Part shown: piece after piece, positions 9,954 to 20,311 of the stretch
Numbering within the stretch: the stretch's first letter is position 1
How the letters are laid out: each line of letters begins with the position of its first letter
NCBI GenBank assembly: GCA_003216575.1
Contig: QCIR01000004.1
Coordinates: 32,568 to 96,567, forward strand
DNA length: 64,000 nt
Reading direction: 5' to 3'
From: Prochlorococcus sp. AG-402-M23
Lineage (GTDB): Bacteria > Cyanobacteriota > Cyanobacteriia > PCC-6307 > Cyanobiaceae
The notes under the pieces: model-generated
Told to the model about the DNA's origin: nothing
What the model saw: the letters and a program-made list of their open reading frames with translations, nothing else
Database searches by the model: none
Program-made: the position numbers and the translations under genes

Positions 9954-10153
9954 GGGAGGAGCGTTGCTGAGCTTTTGTATACGTCGGAGACTTTAACAAC
10001 GATGACGGGGTTTGTGGGTAAATCTTTAACCTGATGAAATCCCTTGTATTGAAATGAGATAATATGAGAGTGTTTTATTGATATGTAGTAATTGTCAAAA
10101 ACTTAGTCCCTATAATGTTTTGAAAGGGATGCCTGTCCCAATTCCACGAGCTT

Positions 10154-10729
10154 ATGTCATCTGAATCAAATTTAAATCAATCAGAAAAAGAGTTGTCTGA
10201 TTTGGTTTTAGAACAGAAAATTACAGGTTCCCGTAAGGTTTCGAACTATTTAGTAGCTTCCATGCTCAGCATTGGAGGAGTTGGATTTTTGTTGGCCTCT
10301 TTATCAAGCTATTTTGGAAAAGACTTTTTACCGCTTGGTAATCCTTCTACCTTGATTTTTGTTCCCCAAGGTTTAGTTATGGGCCTTTATGGAGTTGCAG
10401 CTTTTTTGTTGGCTCTTTATTTTTGGAGATTAATTAGTATTGATTATGGTTCTGGAGTGAATAGATTTGACAAAAATACAGGTATTTTATCTTTATCTAG
10501 AAGAGGATTATTAAAAAATATAGATATTGAAGTCCCAATTAATGAAATTAAAGCGGTTAAGTTAGAAGTTAGAGAAGGTTTTAATCCTAGAAGAAGAGTC
10601 TCTTTGAGAATTAAAGGTAGGAAAGATCTACCTATTTCCAGAGTTGGATCTCCTAAACCCTTATTAGAATTAGAAAATGAAGGTGCAGAAATTGCTAGGT
10701 TTTTAGAGGTTAATCTTGAGGGACTCTAA
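10154..10729 (+). CDS. ycf4: Photosystem I assembly protein Ycf4
   Basis: A 191-residue thylakoid protein with two transmembrane segments (about residues 31-53 and 72-95), then a soluble domain. Signature regions are [16 protein letters not shown], the [19 protein letters not shown] beta region, and [18 protein letters not shown]. It acts as a scaffold in assembling photosystem I. The end overlaps the TTG proposed for the next gene. Confidence 0.95.
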   Translation: MSSESNLNQSEKELSDLVLEQKITGSRKVSNYLVASMLSIGGVGFLLASLSSYFGKDFLPLGNPSTLIFVPQGLVMGLYGVAAFLLALYFWRLISIDYGSGVNRFDKNTGILSLSRRGLLKNIDIEVPINEIKAVKLEVREGFNPRRRVSLRIKGRKDLPISRVGSPKPLLELENEGAEIARFLEVNLEGL

Positions 10730-11417
10730 GAAGAGAAATATAAGAAATAATATATTAAATTTGAAAAATAGATTATCAAATTCATTAAAGATCCTTTTTG
10801 TTATAAACATTTTGTTTAATTTTGGATGTTCATCTATAAAGGAAAAAGATGATCTGAATATTTGCTCCACTTCAAAACTACCTTGCATACATTCTACAGA
10901 ATATGTTTTATTGGAGACTAATAAAGGGAAAATTAAACTAGAGCTCTACGGAAAACTAGCCCCTATAACGGTTGGAAACTTTATTGATTATGTTGATAAA
11001 GGGGCATATGATAAAACAATTTTTAACAGAGTGATTAAAAAACCTTACCCTTTTATAATAAGGGGTGGAGGTAAAAGTTTAATTAAAGGTGAGAATAAGT
11101 TTAGAATTAATAAGACTGGAAAAGTAAGACTCATTCCATTGGAAATAAAGTTAAAAACAAATAATTTGCCAATCTATGGAAAAAAAATAGATGCATCTAG
11201 TCAAAAAAATAATATCGAACTTAAGCATAAAAGAGCTTATTTATCTATGGATAGATCAAAAAGCATAAATTCTGGAAGTCATCAATTCTATATTTTACTA
11301 AAATCTTTGCCAGAACTTGATGGAAGATTTGCGGTATTTGGAAAAGTTATTAGCGGTATGGAAATAGTTGATTTAATTGAAGAAGATGATTTTATAGTCG
11401 AAGCTAAAAGATTATAA
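10716..11417 (+). CDS. Cyclophilin-type peptidyl-prolyl isomerase, predicted lipoprotein
   Basis: A 233-residue protein. The N-terminal hydrophobic segment [15 protein letters not shown] contains a lipobox-like FGC, so it is probably a lipid-anchored periplasmic or lumenal protein. The cyclophilin domain follows: [41 protein letters not shown], and the C-terminal [16 protein letters not shown]. There are insertions and a QFYILL where many cyclophilins have FFI. The start is uncertain: the TTG at 10716 overlaps ycf4, and the TTG at 10761 would give a shorter leader with the same lipobox. Confidence 0.8.
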   Translation: MRDSKKRNIRNNILNLKNRLSNSLKILFVINILFNFGCSSIKEKDDLNICSTSKLPCIHSTEYVLLETNKGKIKLELYGKLAPITVGNFIDYVDKGAYDKTIFNRVIKKPYPFIIRGGGKSLIKGENKFRINKTGKVRLIPLEIKLKTNNLPIYGKKIDASSQKNNIELKHKRAYLSMDRSKSINSGSHQFYILLKSLPELDGRFAVFGKVISGMEIVDLIEEDDFIVEAKRL

Positions 11418-11431
11418 CTTTGAAGAAAAAT

Positions 11432-11941
11432 TTATTTCTTTGCTTTTAGCATCTCAGTGTTAACTCCTGAGGCCCTTTTAAGAGCGACTTTACCTGTTCT
11501 GGCGATCTCTAAAATCCCGTAAGGTTTTAATAGATTCTCTAGAGCAACAAGTTTTCCTGGATCCCCAACTACTTCAAGTGTCAATGCATGATCTGAAACG
11601 TCCACAACTTTTGCTCTGAAAACTTGAACGAGGTCTAAAATTTTTCCTCTATTTTCAGATGATGCTGATACTTTCAAGAGCATTAATTCTCTTTCCACAG
11701 CGGGTAAAGTTGTTAAATCAAGAACCTCTAAAATATTTATTAATTTGTTTAGCTGTTTAGTCATTTGTTGAAGTGTTGATTCGTCTCCCTGTACAACCAT
11801 AGTTAATCTTGATATGCCTTTGGCTTCTGCAGGGCCAACAGCCAAGCTATCAATATTGAATCCTCTTCGAGCAAAAAGACCTGCAATTCTGCTTAATGCC
11901 CCTGATTCGTCTTCGACTAAAACTGAAAGTGTGTGCTTCAT
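11432..11941 (-). CDS. ilvH: Acetolactate synthase small (regulatory) subunit
   Basis: A 169-residue regulatory subunit that mediates valine feedback on the catalytic subunit IlvB in branched-chain amino acid synthesis. The N-terminal ACT domain reads [20 protein letters not shown] with the family's [14 protein letters not shown], then the C-terminal domain with REL.L.KV. Full length. It follows the alpha/beta hydrolase gene by five bases, so the two are probably co-transcribed. Confidence 0.95.
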   Translation of the reverse strand: MKHTLSVLVEDESGALSRIAGLFARRGFNIDSLAVGPAEAKGISRLTMVVQGDESTLQQMTKQLNKLINILEVLDLTTLPAVERELMLLKVSASSENRGKILDLVQVFRAKVVDVSDHALTLEVVGDPGKLVALENLLKPYGILEIARTGKVALKRASGVNTEMLKAKK

Positions 11942-11946
11942 ATTGG

Positions 11947-12945
11947 TTACTTAGAAGTTTTTAAGTTCTTCAGCCATTTAAGAACAATTTGATTGAAAAT
12001 CTTTGATGATTCATCATGGAGACAATGGCCTGAATAATCAATGACAGTCAATTTAAGCCAAGGATGGAGCTTTATTAGTTTTTTTCCTAAAAATAGAGGT
12101 ATCAATTTATCTTGCTTACCCCAAATCAATAAAATTGGAGGACGATTTGGTAGTTTTTGAATCTTTTCAATAATAGAAGGACCTTTTGCTGAGTTTGGTC
12201 TAGTACTCATTCCAATACACATTGATCTAAGAGCTTTGGCAGCGCTAGACCTTCTCGCAGGAACTGTAACGATCCTTTTTAAAAACTTGTCATTTAAAAT
12301 CGGTTTAAAGTAAGCGCCTTGAAGAGCATAAGTAATTATTTTTGTTCGTGATATTAGATTTACTAACGGTTTAAGTGGAAATAAATAAAAAAATAATTTT
12401 ATTAGAAAATCCTTAACTTTCTTAAGCCAATTTGGGAAACATTTTTTAATTGGATTGACAAAAACTGGTTCTGGAAGAGAAGTTGCAACTACTGTTTTTA
12501 TTAACTCAGGTCTTTGAGAGAGGGCAGTTAATGCTGTTAAGGACCCTAAAGAATTTCCAATTAGAATAACTTTACCGTTGCTATTAACGTCTACTATTTC
12601 ATCAATAAAGGAATTTAATTGATTGGCCCAAACTTGATTATCTAAATATTTTATTTTGCCTTGAAAATTTTGCTCTGATTTCCCAAATCCAAGTAAGTCT
12701 ATCCCATAAATTCTAAAACCTTTAGATGCAAATATTTCTGCATTATTTCTCCAGTGATCGCTGCTAGCTCCAAAACCATGTATCAGAATAATAGGAGTAT
12801 TTGTTTCCCCTCCAGTGACCCTATAGTGGACTCTAAGATTTTTGAAGAACCAATTCTTGGATATACCCCAATCAGGAGATCCTATAGGGGATTCATCATT
12901 TTGAATATCAGACTTGATTTCATTCAAAATAGATTCAAACTCCAA
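11947..12945 (-). CDS. Alpha/beta-hydrolase fold protein
   Basis: A 332-residue hydrolase. Seen: the oxyanion segment [15 protein letters not shown], the nucleophile elbow GNSLGS (catalytic Ser), an acidic residue in [12 protein letters not shown], and the catalytic His in [11 protein letters not shown] cap region lies between about residues 165 and 240. The substrate cannot be read from the sequence; cyanobacterial relatives include esterase- and haloperoxidase-like enzymes. Probably in an operon with ilvH. Confidence 0.85.
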   Translation of the reverse strand: MEFESILNEIKSDIQNDESPIGSPDWGISKNWFFKNLRVHYRVTGGETNTPIILIHGFGASSDHWRNNAEIFASKGFRIYGIDLLGFGKSEQNFQGKIKYLDNQVWANQLNSFIDEIVDVNSNGKVILIGNSLGSLTALTALSQRPELIKTVVATSLPEPVFVNPIKKCFPNWLKKVKDFLIKLFFYLFPLKPLVNLISRTKIITYALQGAYFKPILNDKFLKRIVTVPARRSSAAKALRSMCIGMSTRPNSAKGPSIIEKIQKLPNRPPILLIWGKQDKLIPLFLGKKLIKLHPWLKLTVIDYSGHCLHDESSKIFNQIVLKWLKNLKTSK

Positions 12946-13060
12946 TTCAAGCTGGGTTTAGATGATTTTAAGCTTATTTTAAAAATTTTCTTATGAGTTT
13001 TTATTGTTATCTGAATGTCAGGGCTTTAGGTTTTAATAGTAAATGAGTTAAATTATCTGA

Positions 13061-13159
13061 ATGGCATCAGAAATTTTTGGAATCGCTGCGGTTTTTTGGG
13101 TTTTAATCCCTGTTGGGCTCTTAGGAGGAGTTCTTCTTTTGAAACTTCAAGGTGATTAA
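13061..13159 (+). CDS. petM: Cytochrome b6f complex subunit 7 (PetM)
   Basis: A 32-residue single-span protein starting [19 protein letters not shown] and ending LLKLQGD. Length and sequence match PetM, a small peripheral subunit of the cytochrome b6f complex. It lies just upstream of ycf39 on the same strand. Confidence 0.93.
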   Translation: MASEIFGIAAVFWVLIPVGLLGGVLLLKLQGD

Positions 13160-13202
13160 TTTCCACAATCTATAGTCTGCCCATTTAGGCTCCACTCTTG
13201 TG

Positions 13203-14177
13203 ATGAATTCAACTATGCAAGTTCTGGTGATTGGCGGCACAGGAACACTTGGTCGTCAAATAGCCAAAAATGCCATAGATGCTGGGCATAAAGTCCGCTG
13301 CATGGTTAGAAAACCTAAATCTGCTTCATTCCTCCAAGAGTGGGGATGTGAATTAACTCGTGGCAATTTAATAAATAAAGAAGATATTGAATATGCTCTT
13401 GATGGAGTAGATGCGGTTATTGACGCTGCAACAAGTCGACCTGATGACCCTAGGAGTGTTTACGAAATAGATTGGGATGGGAAATTAAACCTATACAATT
13501 CTTGTGAAGAAAAAAATGTCAAAAGAGTTGTTTTTCTATCCTTATTGGGAGCTGAGAATTATAGGGAAATACCTTTGATGGATATTAAGTATTGTACTGA
13601 GGAGCTATTAGCCAACTCGGCTTTGGATTACACCATTTTGCAGGGAGTTGCCTTCATGCAAGGAGTAATAGGTCAGTTTGCTATTCCCATTTTAAATAAC
13701 GAACCAGTTTGGATAAGCGGAAATCCTACTGATATTGCTTACATGAATACTCAAGATATTGCTCGATTTGCAGTTGCCGCATTGGATAGGTCTCAAACCA
13801 TCAAAAAAAGATTCCCTATAGTTGGTCCCAAAGCATGGAGTGCTAGAGAATTGGTCAATTTGTGTGAAAAGTTCAGTGAAAAAAGAGCAAGGGTTTTAAA
13901 AGTTTCGCCAACTGTTATTTCTTTAGCCCAATCAGTTGTATCTTTTTTCGAGTCAACCTTAAATGTTGCAGAGAGGCTTTCTTTTTCCGAATTAAGCGGC
14001 AGTGGAGGGAAACTAGATGCTCCTATGGAGGAGACATACGCCGCTTTTGGCCTGAGACCAGAGGATTCGACAACGATGGAGGGTTACATAAAAGAATATT
14101 ACGGAGTTATTTTAAAAAGACTTAAAGACATAGGGGTTGATTTAGATCTTGAAGAGAAAAAGAAATTCCCAATTTAG
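13203..14177 (+). CDS. ycf39: Ycf39-type NAD(P)-binding protein (quinone-binding chaperone-like)
   Basis: An atypical short-chain dehydrogenase of about 324 residues. The Rossmann motif GGTGTLGRQIAKNAIDAGHKV is followed by VRKP and GNL. The protein keeps the family's C-terminal region with TTMEGYIKEYYG. In Synechocystis, Ycf39 works with Hlip proteins to supply chlorophyll to newly made D1 in photosystem II assembly. Candidate starts are GTG 13200, ATG 13203 and ATG 13215; the last places the Rossmann strand nearest the N terminus, as in many homologues, and no ribosome site decides between them. Confidence 0.92.
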   Translation: MNSTMQVLVIGGTGTLGRQIAKNAIDAGHKVRCMVRKPKSASFLQEWGCELTRGNLINKEDIEYALDGVDAVIDAATSRPDDPRSVYEIDWDGKLNLYNSCEEKNVKRVVFLSLLGAENYREIPLMDIKYCTEELLANSALDYTILQGVAFMQGVIGQFAIPILNNEPVWISGNPTDIAYMNTQDIARFAVAALDRSQTIKKRFPIVGPKAWSARELVNLCEKFSEKRARVLKVSPTVISLAQSVVSFFESTLNVAERLSFSELSGSGGKLDAPMEETYAAFGLRPEDSTTMEGYIKEYYGVILKRLKDIGVDLDLEEKKKFPI

Positions 14178-14229
14178 TCTATTGCAAAAACATAGTTGAT
14201 ATGTACTATTGGGAAAATCTTTTTTTGTG

Positions 14230-14445
14230 ATGTCTATTAGTCAAATTAAGAACCTTAATAGAAGATTGGAAAATCTAACTAAAGAAGCATCTTCTGAGCT
14301 CGATAAGATATGTGGTAATGAATTATGGAAAAGTATAGGATTTGAAGCTTTTGATGGTTTGGCTGATGCCGGTTTAAGAGCTTCTGCAAATTATTATTAT
14401 GGACAATTTCAAACTGCTCGAGAGTTGCAAGACATTTTTAGTTAA
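14230..14445 (+). CDS. Small conserved-type hypothetical protein
   Basis: A 71-residue soluble, helical protein from the ATG at 14230. A TTG at 14209 would add seven hydrophobic residues. It reads SISQIKNLNRRLENLTKEA with heptad-like spacing, then FDGLADAGLRASANYYYGQF. No cysteines beyond one, no membrane span, no recognised family. Confidence 0.55.
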   Translation: MSISQIKNLNRRLENLTKEASSELDKICGNELWKSIGFEAFDGLADAGLRASANYYYGQFQTARELQDIFS

Positions 14446-14522
14446 ATATACATTTATTGGTTAATTAAAGACTTTTTAGAATACAATCATTTTAGTTAAT
14501 TTGTGATGCAAAAAAAAACCAC

Positions 14523-14792
14523 ATGATTGAAACATCTGGCGTGATTGAAAAAGAGCAAGGAAATGGATTCTATCTTGTGACTCTTGAACAGCCGGCTGGA
14601 CATCAATGCTTGTGTAGGGCGGCAGGGAAATTGACAAAATTTAGAATAAAATTGCTCGCAGGAGATAAAGTTCTTGTCGAAATAAGTCCCTATGATTTAA
14701 CAAGAGGTCGTATTACATATAGAGAAAGAAACGTAGGCCCTGGAGGAGGAAGACAAGGAGGTAATAGACCAGGAGGGCCAAGGAAAAGATAA
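14523..14792 (+). CDS. infA: Translation initiation factor IF-1, with Gly/Arg-rich tail
   Basis: The S1/OB-fold of IF-1 is clear: a beta-barrel start SGVIEKEQGNGFYLVTLE, AGKLTKFRIKLLAGDKVLVE, and the hallmark SPYDLTRGRITYR. At 89 residues it is longer than the usual 71-73 because of a C-terminal tail rich in Gly, Arg and Pro (GPGGGRQGGNRPGGPRKR). The tail is the unusual part and may bind RNA. The gene converges on the thioredoxin reductase gene with a four-base gap. Confidence 0.88.
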   Translation: MIETSGVIEKEQGNGFYLVTLEQPAGHQCLCRAAGKLTKFRIKLLAGDKVLVEISPYDLTRGRITYRERNVGPGGGRQGGNRPGGPRKR

Positions 14793-14796
14793 TTCA

Positions 14797-16173
14797 TTAA
14801 TCAACTAGTTGATCTAACGCGGATTTATATTCACTTCTTGCTTTAACACCTTTCCATTGTTTTTTTAATTCCTTATTTTTGAAAAGATGTACCGTTGGAG
14901 TTCCGCTCACTTCGGCTTGTTTGGCAATATCTTGATCATTCTCAATGTCAATCTCAACACCTATTGCTTTTCCATTTGATTCGTTAAGAACTCTCTGAAG
15001 TTGAGGCTTGAGGATGTGGCAGGGGCCGCAACTACTAGATGTATATATTACAAAAAGAGGCTTTTGCGTCTCATGGTACAACTTTCTCAGTGCGTAGCCT
15101 CCCTTTTGCCAAGTTTTTTCGGGATCGAAATTTTCCTCGTTACTTATTTCTAAAGTTTTTGTTTTCTCAGCCTTTGATGGCTCTAATTCATCTCGTTTTA
15201 TTAGAGTCGCTAGTTTATTTTTTGAAAGCCATCTTTCGGCGGCCAGAGCTGCTTTGCAGCCACTGCCTGCAGCGGTAACACCTTGTCGCCATTCCGAATC
15301 AGAAACGTCTCCGGCTGCATAAACACCTTCCAAAGAAGTTTCTGGCCTTCCAGGTTCAGTTAATAAGTAACCTTTTGAGTCTGTACTTAACTGATTTGTG
15401 AACAAAGACGTATTGGGTGTATGCCCAATTGCATAAAAAAGGCCTTTAGCTGAAATTTCATTTTCCTGGTTAGTATTTTTTCGTTTAATTCTTAATTTCT
15501 CCAGCCATTCATTACCTAAAACATCTAAGAGCTCAGTTTCCCAGTGGATAGTAATATTGGAGTTTGCTTGTACTCGATCGGCCATTGCTGCAGAGGCCTT
15601 TAACTTTTTTGATCTAACTAATAAATGTACATGGCTACCGTATTTAGTTAGATATTCAGCTTCTTCACAGGCAGAGTCTCCTCCTCCAACTACTGCTAAT
15701 TCTTCGTTTCTGAATTGAGGAGTTGCTCCATCGCAAATTGCGCAGGCACTAATACCTTTGCTCCAGAATGACTTTTCGTTCTTTAGACCTAGTCGATTCG
15801 CTCTTGCTCCAGTGGAAATGATTAAAGAGTTTGATTTAATATTTTGAGTGGAGGTGGAAATAGAAAAGGGTCTTTTGCTTAGATCAATTGATGTGGCATC
15901 TTCTTCAATTAACTTTGTCCCCCATCTAACCGCTTGAGCTTTGATTAAATCCATCAATTCTGGTCCTTGAACTCCATTTGGGAAACCTGGAAAATTCTCT
16001 ACAAATGTTGTCGTCATTAATTGACCACCAGGGATTCCACCCTTTTCAAAACCAGTAATAAGCAATGGCTGAAGATTCGCTCTTGCCGCATATATAGCAG
16101 CGGTATATCCAGCGGGGCCTGAGCCTATAATGACTATATTCTCAGTTGTTAATTCTTTTTTCTCGGCTGGCAT
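14797..16173 (-). CDS. ntrC: NADPH-thioredoxin reductase fused to thioredoxin (NTRC type)
   Basis: A 458-residue two-domain redox enzyme. Residues about 8-320 are a thioredoxin reductase: FAD motif [17 protein letters not shown], redox-active CAIC (CAICDG), NADPH motif [14 protein letters not shown], and the C-terminal AAGDV. Residues about 350-458 are thioredoxin with active site CGPC ([13 protein letters not shown]). This is the NTRC architecture of cyanobacteria and plastids, which uses NADPH to reduce 2-Cys peroxiredoxins and other targets. Note the Trp before the thioredoxin CGPC is replaced by Ser. ntrC here means NTRC, not the nitrogen regulator. Confidence 0.93.
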   Translation of the reverse strand: MPAEKKELTTENIVIIGSGPAGYTAAIYAARANLQPLLITGFEKGGIPGGQLMTTTFVENFPGFPNGVQGPELMDLIKAQAVRWGTKLIEEDATSIDLSKRPFSISTSTQNIKSNSLIISTGARANRLGLKNEKSFWSKGISACAICDGATPQFRNEELAVVGGGDSACEEAEYLTKYGSHVHLLVRSKKLKASAAMADRVQANSNITIHWETELLDVLGNEWLEKLRIKRKNTNQENEISAKGLFYAIGHTPNTSLFTNQLSTDSKGYLLTEPGRPETSLEGVYAAGDVSDSEWRQGVTAAGSGCKAALAAERWLSKNKLATLIKRDELEPSKAEKTKTLEISNEENFDPEKTWQKGGYALRKLYHETQKPLFVIYTSSSCGPCHILKPQLQRVLNESNGKAIGVEIDIENDQDIAKQAEVSGTPTVHLFKNKELKKQWKGVKARSEYKSALDQLVD

Positions 16174-16273
16174 GCCATACCAAAATCAAACTGACTTACA
16201 CGATATAAGAAAAAATCTTGAAAGTGTATTTAAAGCAAAAAAGGAATTTTTTTAAATCTCAAATTATTGAAAA

Positions 16274-16534
16274 TCAAAGTTCTAAAAGTTCATCAGCGTC
16301 AAAATTTTCTTTTTGAAAATTAGGAACTTGTAATGTTGAGGCTTTCAATCCCTCAGGGTAAGTATTTATACATGTAATCCATTCGCAGAATTCCTGGCTG
16401 ATAGCGTAACTATCTTCATATCTTTCCACACTATCTAGTAAAGCTATTCTGCTTGCAGCCCAACAGCTTGAGATACTTATTCTCTTATTGAAAGAAGCAT
16501 TCATAATCAATCCCCAACGAGGACACATTGACAT
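16274..16534 (-). CDS. Hypothetical protein
   Basis: An 86-residue soluble protein with six cysteines. The first in-frame ATG is used; an internal ATG (MNASFNKRIS) at residue 11 would give 76 residues and is equally plausible. Sequence such as ASRIALLDSVERYEDSYAIS and an acidic C terminus (FDADELLEL) look like a real protein, but I recognise no family. Confidence 0.5.
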   Translation of the reverse strand: MSMCPRWGLIMNASFNKRISISSCWAASRIALLDSVERYEDSYAISQEFCEWITCINTYPEGLKASTLQVPNFQKENFDADELLEL

Positions 16535-16711
16535 GCCATTGGTAGATTAACTTGTGTTTTTTGGTACAAATTTGCGTTTTGTCTGGAAAACGAAATTATC
16601 ACTTAAGATTTAAGATTTTCTTAATATTTAGATTCCAATCGGCTCTTTTGATGTAACGGCAATATTAATGGCTAATTAAAATGATTCTTTCAGAAATTAT
16701 TGGCTAACAAA

Positions 16712-17290
16712 TTAAACTGCTTCTGTATGATTTATTAATAGTTTTTCAACATCATTAATACCCTCAATTGCTGCATTTTTGGCTAACTCAAAATCACCAT
16801 TAGCTTCATCTTCTAAAGCTTTGGCAACCTTATTTGTTAATTCTTCTTTTTTGCCCTCGATCATTACTATTATTTCATTCTCAATAACTTTTCTAACGGC
16901 TTTAGACGGTAATTTGTCATCTTTTGCTTCAGCAAATGTTCCTTGCACAAGTTCTTGTATAAATAATCGATGAACCTCGCTGCTTCTTAAAAAACTTTCA
17001 GTAGCGTTAATGATCCCTTCAACCAAAGCTTCGTCTGGTTCAGATTCTTTGTTTGCAAGTTTGAATTCCCAGTCAAGATGTTTCCTCTGCCAACCAGAAG
17101 CATGAAGGCTTGGCATCACTGTTTGAGAAAAAGTGTCTACAGACATTTCGTAAATTCGTTCTGCTAGTCGCTCACACCATTCTTTGCCATGACTTTGTAG
17201 ATTTTTTTGCATGGCTGTTCTTGGAACAGCATGCCCACCGTGATGGCTATGACAGACACCATCAGGACATTCGATCGCGGTGAGGCTCAT
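16712..17290 (-). CDS. Conserved-type hypothetical protein
   Basis: A 192-residue soluble, mostly helical protein with a His/Cys-rich N terminus (CPDGVCHSHHGGH) that could bind a metal. The rest is acidic and Lys-rich, with no membrane span. Neighbours are the divergent transhydrogenase operon and a small hypothetical gene. No family recognised. Confidence 0.65.
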   Translation of the reverse strand: MSLTAIECPDGVCHSHHGGHAVPRTAMQKNLQSHGKEWCERLAERIYEMSVDTFSQTVMPSLHASGWQRKHLDWEFKLANKESEPDEALVEGIINATESFLRSSEVHRLFIQELVQGTFAEAKDDKLPSKAVRKVIENEIIVMIEGKKEELTNKVAKALEDEANGDFELAKNAAIEGINDVEKLLINHTEAV

Positions 17291-17423
17291 TTTTTCTTGA
17301 TCGATAACATTTTCTCATTTCCTTCATAGCCAAGGAAAACTATTAGGAAAACCTTTCTTAACTAAAAATGCTGGTATTCAAACCTTTCCTCTCCTAATCT
17401 GAAGGAGGATAAATATTTTTACT

Positions 17424-18563
17424 TTGGTTAGTTTCTTAATTCCCTGCGAATCAGCTTTAGGGGAAACACGTGTTTCTGCTACTCCAGAGACAGTTAAAAA
17501 GTTTTGCGACTTAGGCTGTAAAGTTTTTTTTGAAAAAGGTGCAGGAGAGGCTGCTGGTTTTCTAGATAATTCTTATGTGAAGGCTGGGGCAGAATTAGTT
17601 GAAAAGGAAAATAATGAGGTAAAAAAAATAGTTGATATTGTTCTCTGCGTTCAAACTCCAGAAGAAAAATTTCTTTCACATTTAAAATCTGGCTCTTTCC
17701 TTGTGGGCTTATTGGATCCTTATGGGAATAAATTATTAGCCGAAAAATTAAAATCCCAAAAAATCTCTGCAATATCTTTGGAGTTGCTTCCAAGAATTAG
17801 CAGAGCTCAATCATCAGATGCATTATCTTCGCAAGCAAATATAGCTGGATATAAATCTGTACTTTTAGCGGCTAGTGCTCTTGATCGATATTTTCCAATG
17901 TTAATGACTGCTGCTGGTACTATTCAGCCTTCAAAAGTTGTTGTTTTAGGTGCTGGGGTAGCAGGACTGCAAGCTATTGCAACTGCAAAAAGACTAGGTG
18001 CTGTTGTTTATGTGAGTGATATTCGAGAGGCTGTAAAGGAGCAAGTTGAATCACTTGGAGCAAGATTTATTGCGCTTCCAAAGATCGATGAAACTCCATC
18101 AGAGGTAGGAGGATATGCAAAACAAGTTTCTGATGAATTTCTGATTGCACAAAGAAAAGAATTGGCAATTCAATTATCTGAAGCTGATGTGGCAATTTGT
18201 ACTGCTCAGGTGCCTGGTAAAAAAGCTCCCAAACTTATTGATGAAAATATGTTGGATGATATGCGTCCTGGTTCGGTAGTGGTTGATCTTGCTGTGCTTA
18301 GTGGTGGTAATTGTGCATGTTCAAAACCAGGAGAAACTTTTGTTAGAAAAGGTGTCAAGATTGTGGGTGCTTCTAATCTCCCTTGCTCAATACCAAATCA
18401 TGCAAGTTCTTTATATTCGAGAAATTTATTGTCTCTTCTTCAGCCAATGTTTAAAGAGGGTAAGTTTTTAATTGATAACGATGATGAGCTTATTGCTGGT
18501 TCTTTGATTAGTAAGGATGGAGTAATACTCAAATCAGAGATTATTGAGAATGGAGGAAACTAG
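17424..18563 (+). CDS. pntA1: NAD(P) transhydrogenase subunit alpha part 1 (NAD(H)-binding)
   Basis: A 379-residue NAD(H)-binding domain I of the proton-translocating transhydrogenase that interconverts NADH + NADP+ and NAD+ + NADPH. Seen: RVSATPETVKKF near the N terminus, VVVLGAGVAGLQAIATAKRLGA (Rossmann), and the alanine-dehydrogenase-like SVVVDLAVLSGGNC region. The alpha subunit is split into two proteins, as is common in cyanobacteria. TTG at 17424 fits the protein N terminus, but GGAGGAT lies 15 bases upstream, a little far; an ATT at 17418 would be better spaced. Confidence 0.93.
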   Translation: MVSFLIPCESALGETRVSATPETVKKFCDLGCKVFFEKGAGEAAGFLDNSYVKAGAELVEKENNEVKKIVDIVLCVQTPEEKFLSHLKSGSFLVGLLDPYGNKLLAEKLKSQKISAISLELLPRISRAQSSDALSSQANIAGYKSVLLAASALDRYFPMLMTAAGTIQPSKVVVLGAGVAGLQAIATAKRLGAVVYVSDIREAVKEQVESLGARFIALPKIDETPSEVGGYAKQVSDEFLIAQRKELAIQLSEADVAICTAQVPGKKAPKLIDENMLDDMRPGSVVVDLAVLSGGNCACSKPGETFVRKGVKIVGASNLPCSIPNHASSLYSRNLLSLLQPMFKEGKFLIDNDDELIAGSLISKDGVILKSEIIENGGN

Positions 18564-18566
18564 GTC

Positions 18567-18860
18567 ATGAGTTTTTTTAGTGAAGCTCTTTGGGTGCTTC
18601 TTCTTGGAAGCCTTTTGGGATTAGAGCTTATAGGAAAAGTCCCTCCAACTTTGCATACTCCATTAATGAGTGGGGCTAATGCAATTTCAGGCATCACGAT
18701 GCTTGCAGCTTTAACTTTAATAATAAAATCCGGAGACAATTTACCTTTACTAATAATTGGATCAATATCTCTTGGATTTGCTTTGTTTAATGTGATTGGT
18801 GGCTTCCTTGTTACAGACAGGATGCTTGCAATGTTTAGTCGTAAAAAAACTCGTAAATAG
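18567..18860 (+). CDS. pntA2: NAD(P) transhydrogenase subunit alpha part 2 (membrane)
   Basis: A 97-residue membrane part of the split alpha subunit. Three hydrophobic spans; signature LHTPLMSGANAISGI, as in PntA C-terminal domains. It sits three bases after pntA1 and 11 before pntB, all one operon. Confidence 0.94.
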   Translation: MSFFSEALWVLLLGSLLGLELIGKVPPTLHTPLMSGANAISGITMLAALTLIIKSGDNLPLLIIGSISLGFALFNVIGGFLVTDRMLAMFSRKKTRK

Positions 18861-18871
18861 GATTATCTCTT

Positions 18872-20311
18872 ATGACTTTTATTGCTCCCGTTAAGTTTGC
18901 TATTGATCTGCTGGCAGTTTTATTGCTTGCTTTAGGTATCAAAGGCCTATCTAAAGTTAGATCAGCAAGAGAGGCGAATAGGCTTGCCGCCATTGCAATG
19001 ATATTGGCTGCTTTTGGAGTATTGCTTAACTCTCAAGGAACCATAGGCATTTCTATTAACTCTTGGATTTGGATAATTTGTGGAACTTTAATCGGAGGCC
19101 TTTTAGGTGCTTTAACTGCTAAAAGGGTTCCAATGACTGCGATGCCTGAGATAGTAGCTTTGTTTAACGGTTGTGGAGGTATGTCATCGCTATTGGTGGC
19201 ACTTGGTGTGGCTTTGTTCCCGTCGACAGACGGCTCAGATGGTGTAGTCGGTGAACTTATTAGAAATTTCTCAATAGTCGTTTCACTCTTTGTTGGAGCT
19301 ATTACATTCTCTGGATCAATTGTGGCAATGGCCAAGCTTCAAGGTTGGCTTTCTACACCTTCTTGGACCCAAAGCAAAGCTAGGCATTTTTTCAATATTC
19401 TATGTGCTGTTATTGCTTTAATAGGTGGAATTTATCTTTCAATCGATGGACAAAATGGTCTTTTTCTTATTGTAATTGCTTCATCTTTGCTGGGTATTGG
19501 AGTTACTCTTCCTATTGGAGGAGCCGATATGCCAGTAGTTATATCCTTGCTAAATAGCTACTCAGGAGTTGCAGCAGCAGCGGCAGGATTTGTTGTAGGT
19601 AGTCAACTTTTGATTGTCGCCGGTGCAATGGTTGGAGCTGCTGGATTAATACTTACTCAAGTAATGTGTGATGGCATGAATAGATCTTTAGTTTCTGTAT
19701 TATTTGGGGGTGCACTTGGATCTAGTTCTATTAGTTCAGGAGGTGGAGGTGGAGAATATACAAATATTACTAGTTGCAGCCCAGAAGAATGTGCACTCAC
19801 TCTTGAGGCGGCAGAGAGAGTCGTCATTGTTCCTGGTTATGGTCTTGCTGTGGCTCAGGCTCAGCACACACTAAGAGAGGTCACCAGAGTTTTAGAAAAC
19901 GCTGACATTGAAGTCACGTATGCTATTCATCCTGTCGCAGGAAGAATGCCTGGTCACATGAACGTTCTGTTGGCCGAAGCAGATGTTCCTTATGAGCAAT
20001 TAAAAGAAATGGATGTAATCAATCCTGAATTTCCCGCGACGGATGTTGTATTAGTGTTAGGAGCGAATGATGTGGTTAACCCTCAGGCCAAGAATGATCA
20101 GACTTCACCTTTGTATGGAATGCCAGTTTTAGATGTTCAAGAAGCTAGAACTGTATTTGTTGTTAAGAGAGGAATGAGTGCTGGATATTCAGGAATAAAA
20201 AATGACCTTTTTGATTTGCAAAATACCTCTATGGTCTTTGGAGATGCAAAAAAGGTTCTTGGAGATCTTTTATTGGAATTAAAGGAGCTTGGAGTTGGCA
20301 GTAAAGGATAA
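18872..20311 (+). CDS. pntB: NAD(P) transhydrogenase subunit beta
   Basis: A 479-residue beta subunit with about nine membrane helices (residues 1-270) that form the proton channel with PntA2, and a C-terminal NADP(H)-binding domain. Seen: NSYSGVAAAAAGFVVG, then VIVPGYGLAVAQAQH, the nucleotide-binding loop, HPVAGRMPGHMNVLLAEA, and VLGANDVVNPQA. Its end overlaps the next gene's proposed start. Confidence 0.96.
   Translation: MTFIAPVKFAIDLLAVLLLALGIKGLSKVRSAREANRLAAIAMILAAFGVLLNSQGTIGISINSWIWIICGTLIGGLLGALTAKRVPMTAMPEIVALFNGCGGMSSLLVALGVALFPSTDGSDGVVGELIRNFSIVVSLFVGAITFSGSIVAMAKLQGWLSTPSWTQSKARHFFNILCAVIALIGGIYLSIDGQNGLFLIVIASSLLGIGVTLPIGGADMPVVISLLNSYSGVAAAAAGFVVGSQLLIVAGAMVGAAGLILTQVMCDGMNRSLVSVLFGGALGSSSISSGGGGGEYTNITSCSPEECALTLEAAERVVIVPGYGLAVAQAQHTLREVTRVLENADIEVTYAIHPVAGRMPGHMNVLLAEADVPYEQLKEMDVINPEFPATDVVLVLGANDVVNPQAKNDQTSPLYGMPVLDVQEARTVFVVKRGMSAGYSGIKNDLFDLQNTSMVFGDAKKVLGDLLLELKELGVGSKG

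Noticed and set aside
9703..9996. 97-codon plus-strand frame opposite psbD
   Set aside because: Antisense shadow of a highly conserved gene.
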